Source of the DNA: Meghimatium bilineatum
Lineage: Eukaryota > Mollusca > Gastropoda > Stylommatophora > Philomycidae
DNA: 64,000 bases
Assembly (NCBI GenBank): GCA_034231615.1
Contig: CM067322.1
Coordinates: forward strand, 58,162,938 to 58,226,937
Direction: 5' to 3'
The notes beneath the pieces were generated by a model. That model was not told the origin of the DNA, ran no database searches, and saw only the letters and a program-made list of their open reading frames with translations. Both the position numbers and the translations under genes were made by a program. Shown in pieces: positions 62,145 to 64,000 of this stretch; positions within the stretch are counted from its first letter, which is position 1, and each line of letters begins with the position of its first letter.

Positions 62145-62717
62145 CGTCGTATTCTACTTAAACATTATTCCCTTCTCCAGTCTGATTCTGACACCCGTGA
62201 CGCTTTCCACAAATTACCTCTGGTGGCCTTTAGGCGCGACAAAAATCTGAAGGACATCTTTGTCCACAGCCACCTCAGGTCCTCTACACCTGACCATTTT
62301 GGTACCGTGCGGTGCTCACGCGGTCGTTGTTTCACATGTCCTTATGTGGTTCAGATGCGCTCCATCTCATTCCCCAAGGCCAGTTTCTCCATCGATGAGG
62401 CCTTTACATGTGAATCCCGTAATGTTATTTACGTGATCATATGTAAACGCTGTGGTAAGCAATATATCGGTGAGACTGGCCTTAGACTGAGCGACCGCTT
62501 CTGTAACCACTTGCATGTTATCAAACACAGAACACCCACTCCTGTGGCCAATCACTTCAACGGCGATGGCCACCATGGTGTCATTGACATTCAGGTCACT
62601 GCCATCAGATCCTGCACCACCAATGATAGATCTAGGTACGCCCTCGAAAATCGTCTCATTTTCGAGTTTAGTACCATCAAGCCATTTGGACTCAATTCCG
62701 ACCACTATTTCGCTTAG
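62145..62717 (+). CDS. PLE C-terminal region with intact GIY-YIG nuclease domain
   Basis: Open frame from the truncation point (RRILLKHYSLLQSDSDTRD) through VAFRRDKNLKDIFVHSHL, a Cys-containing linker (VRCSRGRCFTCPYVV), then GIY-YIG: VIYVIICKRCGKQYIGETG, the catalytic-Arg helix LRLSDRFCNHLHVIKH, VANHFNGDGHHGVIDIQVTA and the Glu-containing ALENRLIFEF. Stop TAG at 62715-62717. The reverse transcriptase core is missing, so it cannot retrotranspose by itself. In full PLEs this domain cuts target DNA to prime reverse transcription. No native start; the 164-codon frame from 62223 only happens to begin with an alternative start codon. Confidence 0.85.
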   Translation, partial: RRILLKHYSLLQSDSDTRDAFHKLPLVAFRRDKNLKDIFVHSHLRSSTPDHFGTVRCSRGRCFTCPYVVQMRSISFPKASFSIDEAFTCESRNVIYVIICKRCGKQYIGETGLRLSDRFCNHLHVIKHRTPTPVANHFNGDGHHGVIDIQVTAIRSCTTNDRSRYALENRLIFEFSTIKPFGLNSDHYFA

Positions 62718-62890
62718 TTCTCGGTCGTATTGGTCTTTGTTACGTCATCGTTTTGTTCCTCTCGTTCCACCTGTATTATCGTCTTTGTGTACTTCCTGTT
62801 CGTATGCTTCCGGTATCTATCTTACTATCACATTTCACTGGATACGCATTCATTTTTACTTGTGGTTTTTTTATGTTTGTATGTTATGTC

Positions 62891-62945
62891 CGTATCTTGA
62901 AAAAGGCCTATTGGTCCGAAACGTCGACTTTGTCCTGTGTATTGT
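62891..62945 (+). other. Conserved PLE 3' hairpin (right copy; mirrored at about 61312-61366)
   Basis: TCTTGAAAAAGGCCTATTGG then TCCGAAACGTCGACTTTGTC. Stem GGCC/GGTC with loop TATT; identical in the left arm. Layout recalls hammerhead ribozymes reported from PLEs, but the expected CUGANGA box reads UUGAAAA, so catalysis is doubtful. Confidence 0.5.
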
Positions 62946-63289
62946 CATCTGTAGATTATATTCTGTGTTTTGTTTTGTTATATGTACCATATTTACATCC
63001 GTTAGTGATAGTGTGTAGTGTTTTAGTCGTCATTCAGTAGGACTTCATTACCTGTCTTACACATGAGTATTATTTTCCATTATGTTCTACTAGCAGTACC
63101 ACCTTCTATTGAACCACAGGTGACAGTAATTGTGACAGAACACTCTAAATGACCTTATTTTGTTGGAAATTCACTACTGAATCCACAACATTTTACAAAA
63201 TTGAGATTTGTATAATAGTTTGTGAACTGTTCCCAATCTTGACCAATCTCCTGAGAAATTGTTAACATATATATAATATATAGATATAT

Positions 63290-63480
63290 ATAAGAGCACA
63301 TTGTGAGAGAGGGAAAGTGGAGCACATCGTTGCCACAGAAAAGTTGAAGAACAACAGAGAAGATGTAAGACAGTTTGCCATTGAAATGTAATTTTTCAGA
63401 AGAGTATTTAGAATTATATGAGAAAAATGTAGATTGACAAACAAAAGAGAATATTCTGAAGACAGCCAATATATGAAAAG
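63290..63480 (+). mobile_element. LINE-E fragments, rearranged
   Basis: EREGKVEHIVATEKLKNNRE comes before EM-FFRRVFRII and KCRLTNKREYSED, the reverse of the usual order, so two pieces have been shuffled. Confidence 0.6.
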
Positions 63481-63649
63481 TAGTCAACATTTTCAAAGCA
63501 ATCCTTGATAATAAAAATTGACTTTATTGTGACATGAAACAACATTAATTAAGAAAATAGATGGCAAAGTGAGATGATATTAGGCAAACATATTGACCTA
63601 ACATTAAAAAATAAAATCATTTGGCCACCTTGAAAACACTTATTGTGTG

Positions 63650-64000
63650 ATTTTTTTTCGTTCATTCTCAAACTCCCACAGAATTTCTCTTGTAGCAGGA
63701 CAACGGCTAGTATTCCAGCAGGACGTAGTCCAAAGAGCGAAAATATGTTGTGTAATCATTTGATTTGCGTCATTAACCTGACACATCCAACTTTGGCTGT
63801 TGTAACTAATATTTTCAGCATTTTTACCACTTCCCCTGAACAGCAGACATCTGTAACCATATCCCTGGTAGGCTAGTCATACAAGAGAACTGGACCCCAT
63901 ACTACATGCTAGCCACCACCGCAACCCTACGATCAAACTTGCTTGAACTTTTTTCCACTGTCTACTTTGCTATCAACATAGACACAGATGACCCCACAGT
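63650..64000 (-). repeat. SINE-SB long copy, runs off the window
   Basis: Reversed tail TTTTTTTTCGTTCATTC, AATTTCTCTTGTAGCAGG, CCAGCAGGACGTAGTCC, CTGACACATCCAAC, CATCTGTAACCATATCCCTG, TACAAGAGAACTGGACCC, then further sequence shared with 35560-35640. It gives the uninterrupted form used to recognise the split copy at 34775-35640. Confidence 0.65.

Larger units (their letters stand above)
61169..63120. mobile_element. Head-to-head Penelope-like dimer with TSD
   Basis: Two 5'-truncated copies of one PLE in inverted orientation: left arm 61181-62103 and right arm 62145-63076, separated by 41 bp that belong to the left copy. TTTAACCACAGG (61169-61180) and TTGAACCACAGG (63109-63120) flank the pair, so both copies appear to have entered as a single event. 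The arms are nearly identical by eye; the left lacks 8 bp near 61930 and 1 bp near 61708. Confidence 0.88.

Overview
This is a eukaryotic (animal) genomic window: AT-rich, gene-poor, with one recognisable multi-exon gene split by GT-AG introns and a very dense layer of decayed transposable elements. It has no bacterial features. The host protein reads as an invertebrate WDR26; I cannot place the species. Non-LTR retrotransposons of several lineages, Penelope-like elements (PLEs), SINE-like repeats, and hAT-, pogo- and piggyBac-like DNA transposons are all present. A 100-N scaffold gap lies at 1979-2078.

Region 1-22 kb holds repeats, plus one unrecognised and frame-broken coding remnant at 2432-3860. 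It carries minisatellites (21-, 45- and 49-bp units), many LINE 3' ends, two or three hAT-like short elements, a 116-bp hairpin, and a PLE remnant at 19.2-20.6 kb.

Region 22-24.4 kb is a 5'-truncated I-type LINE on the minus strand with an intact 704-codon RT + RNase H frame. It sits about 200 bp upstream of, and divergent from, WDR26.

Region 24.5-64 kb is WDR26 (+). I trace eleven coding exons (24568-60447, 464 residues: LisH, CTLH, then WD40 repeats) whose splice phases all agree. The last WD repeats and the stop lie beyond the window. The introns hold nested insertions: a piggyBac-like element inside a LINE RT domain, a LINE inside a LINE, a LINE inside a SINE, a 3-kb pogo/Tigger-like transposon, and two PLE loci with head-to-head structure.

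Family nicknames used below are mine, taken from readable motifs. LINE-E: EATEMW motif, TGATGA-type tail. LINE-K: KCYRK/GHVKRH motif. [14 protein letters not shown] motif, GATA tail. LINE-W: EWTG motif. [13 protein letters not shown] motif. LINE-C: GELCEGK motif. SINE-SA and SINE-SB: GAA-tailed repeats. Q: a roughly 1-kb repeat ending in SINE-SA sequence. WDR26 is the only functional host gene I can support; the rest is mobile-element history.
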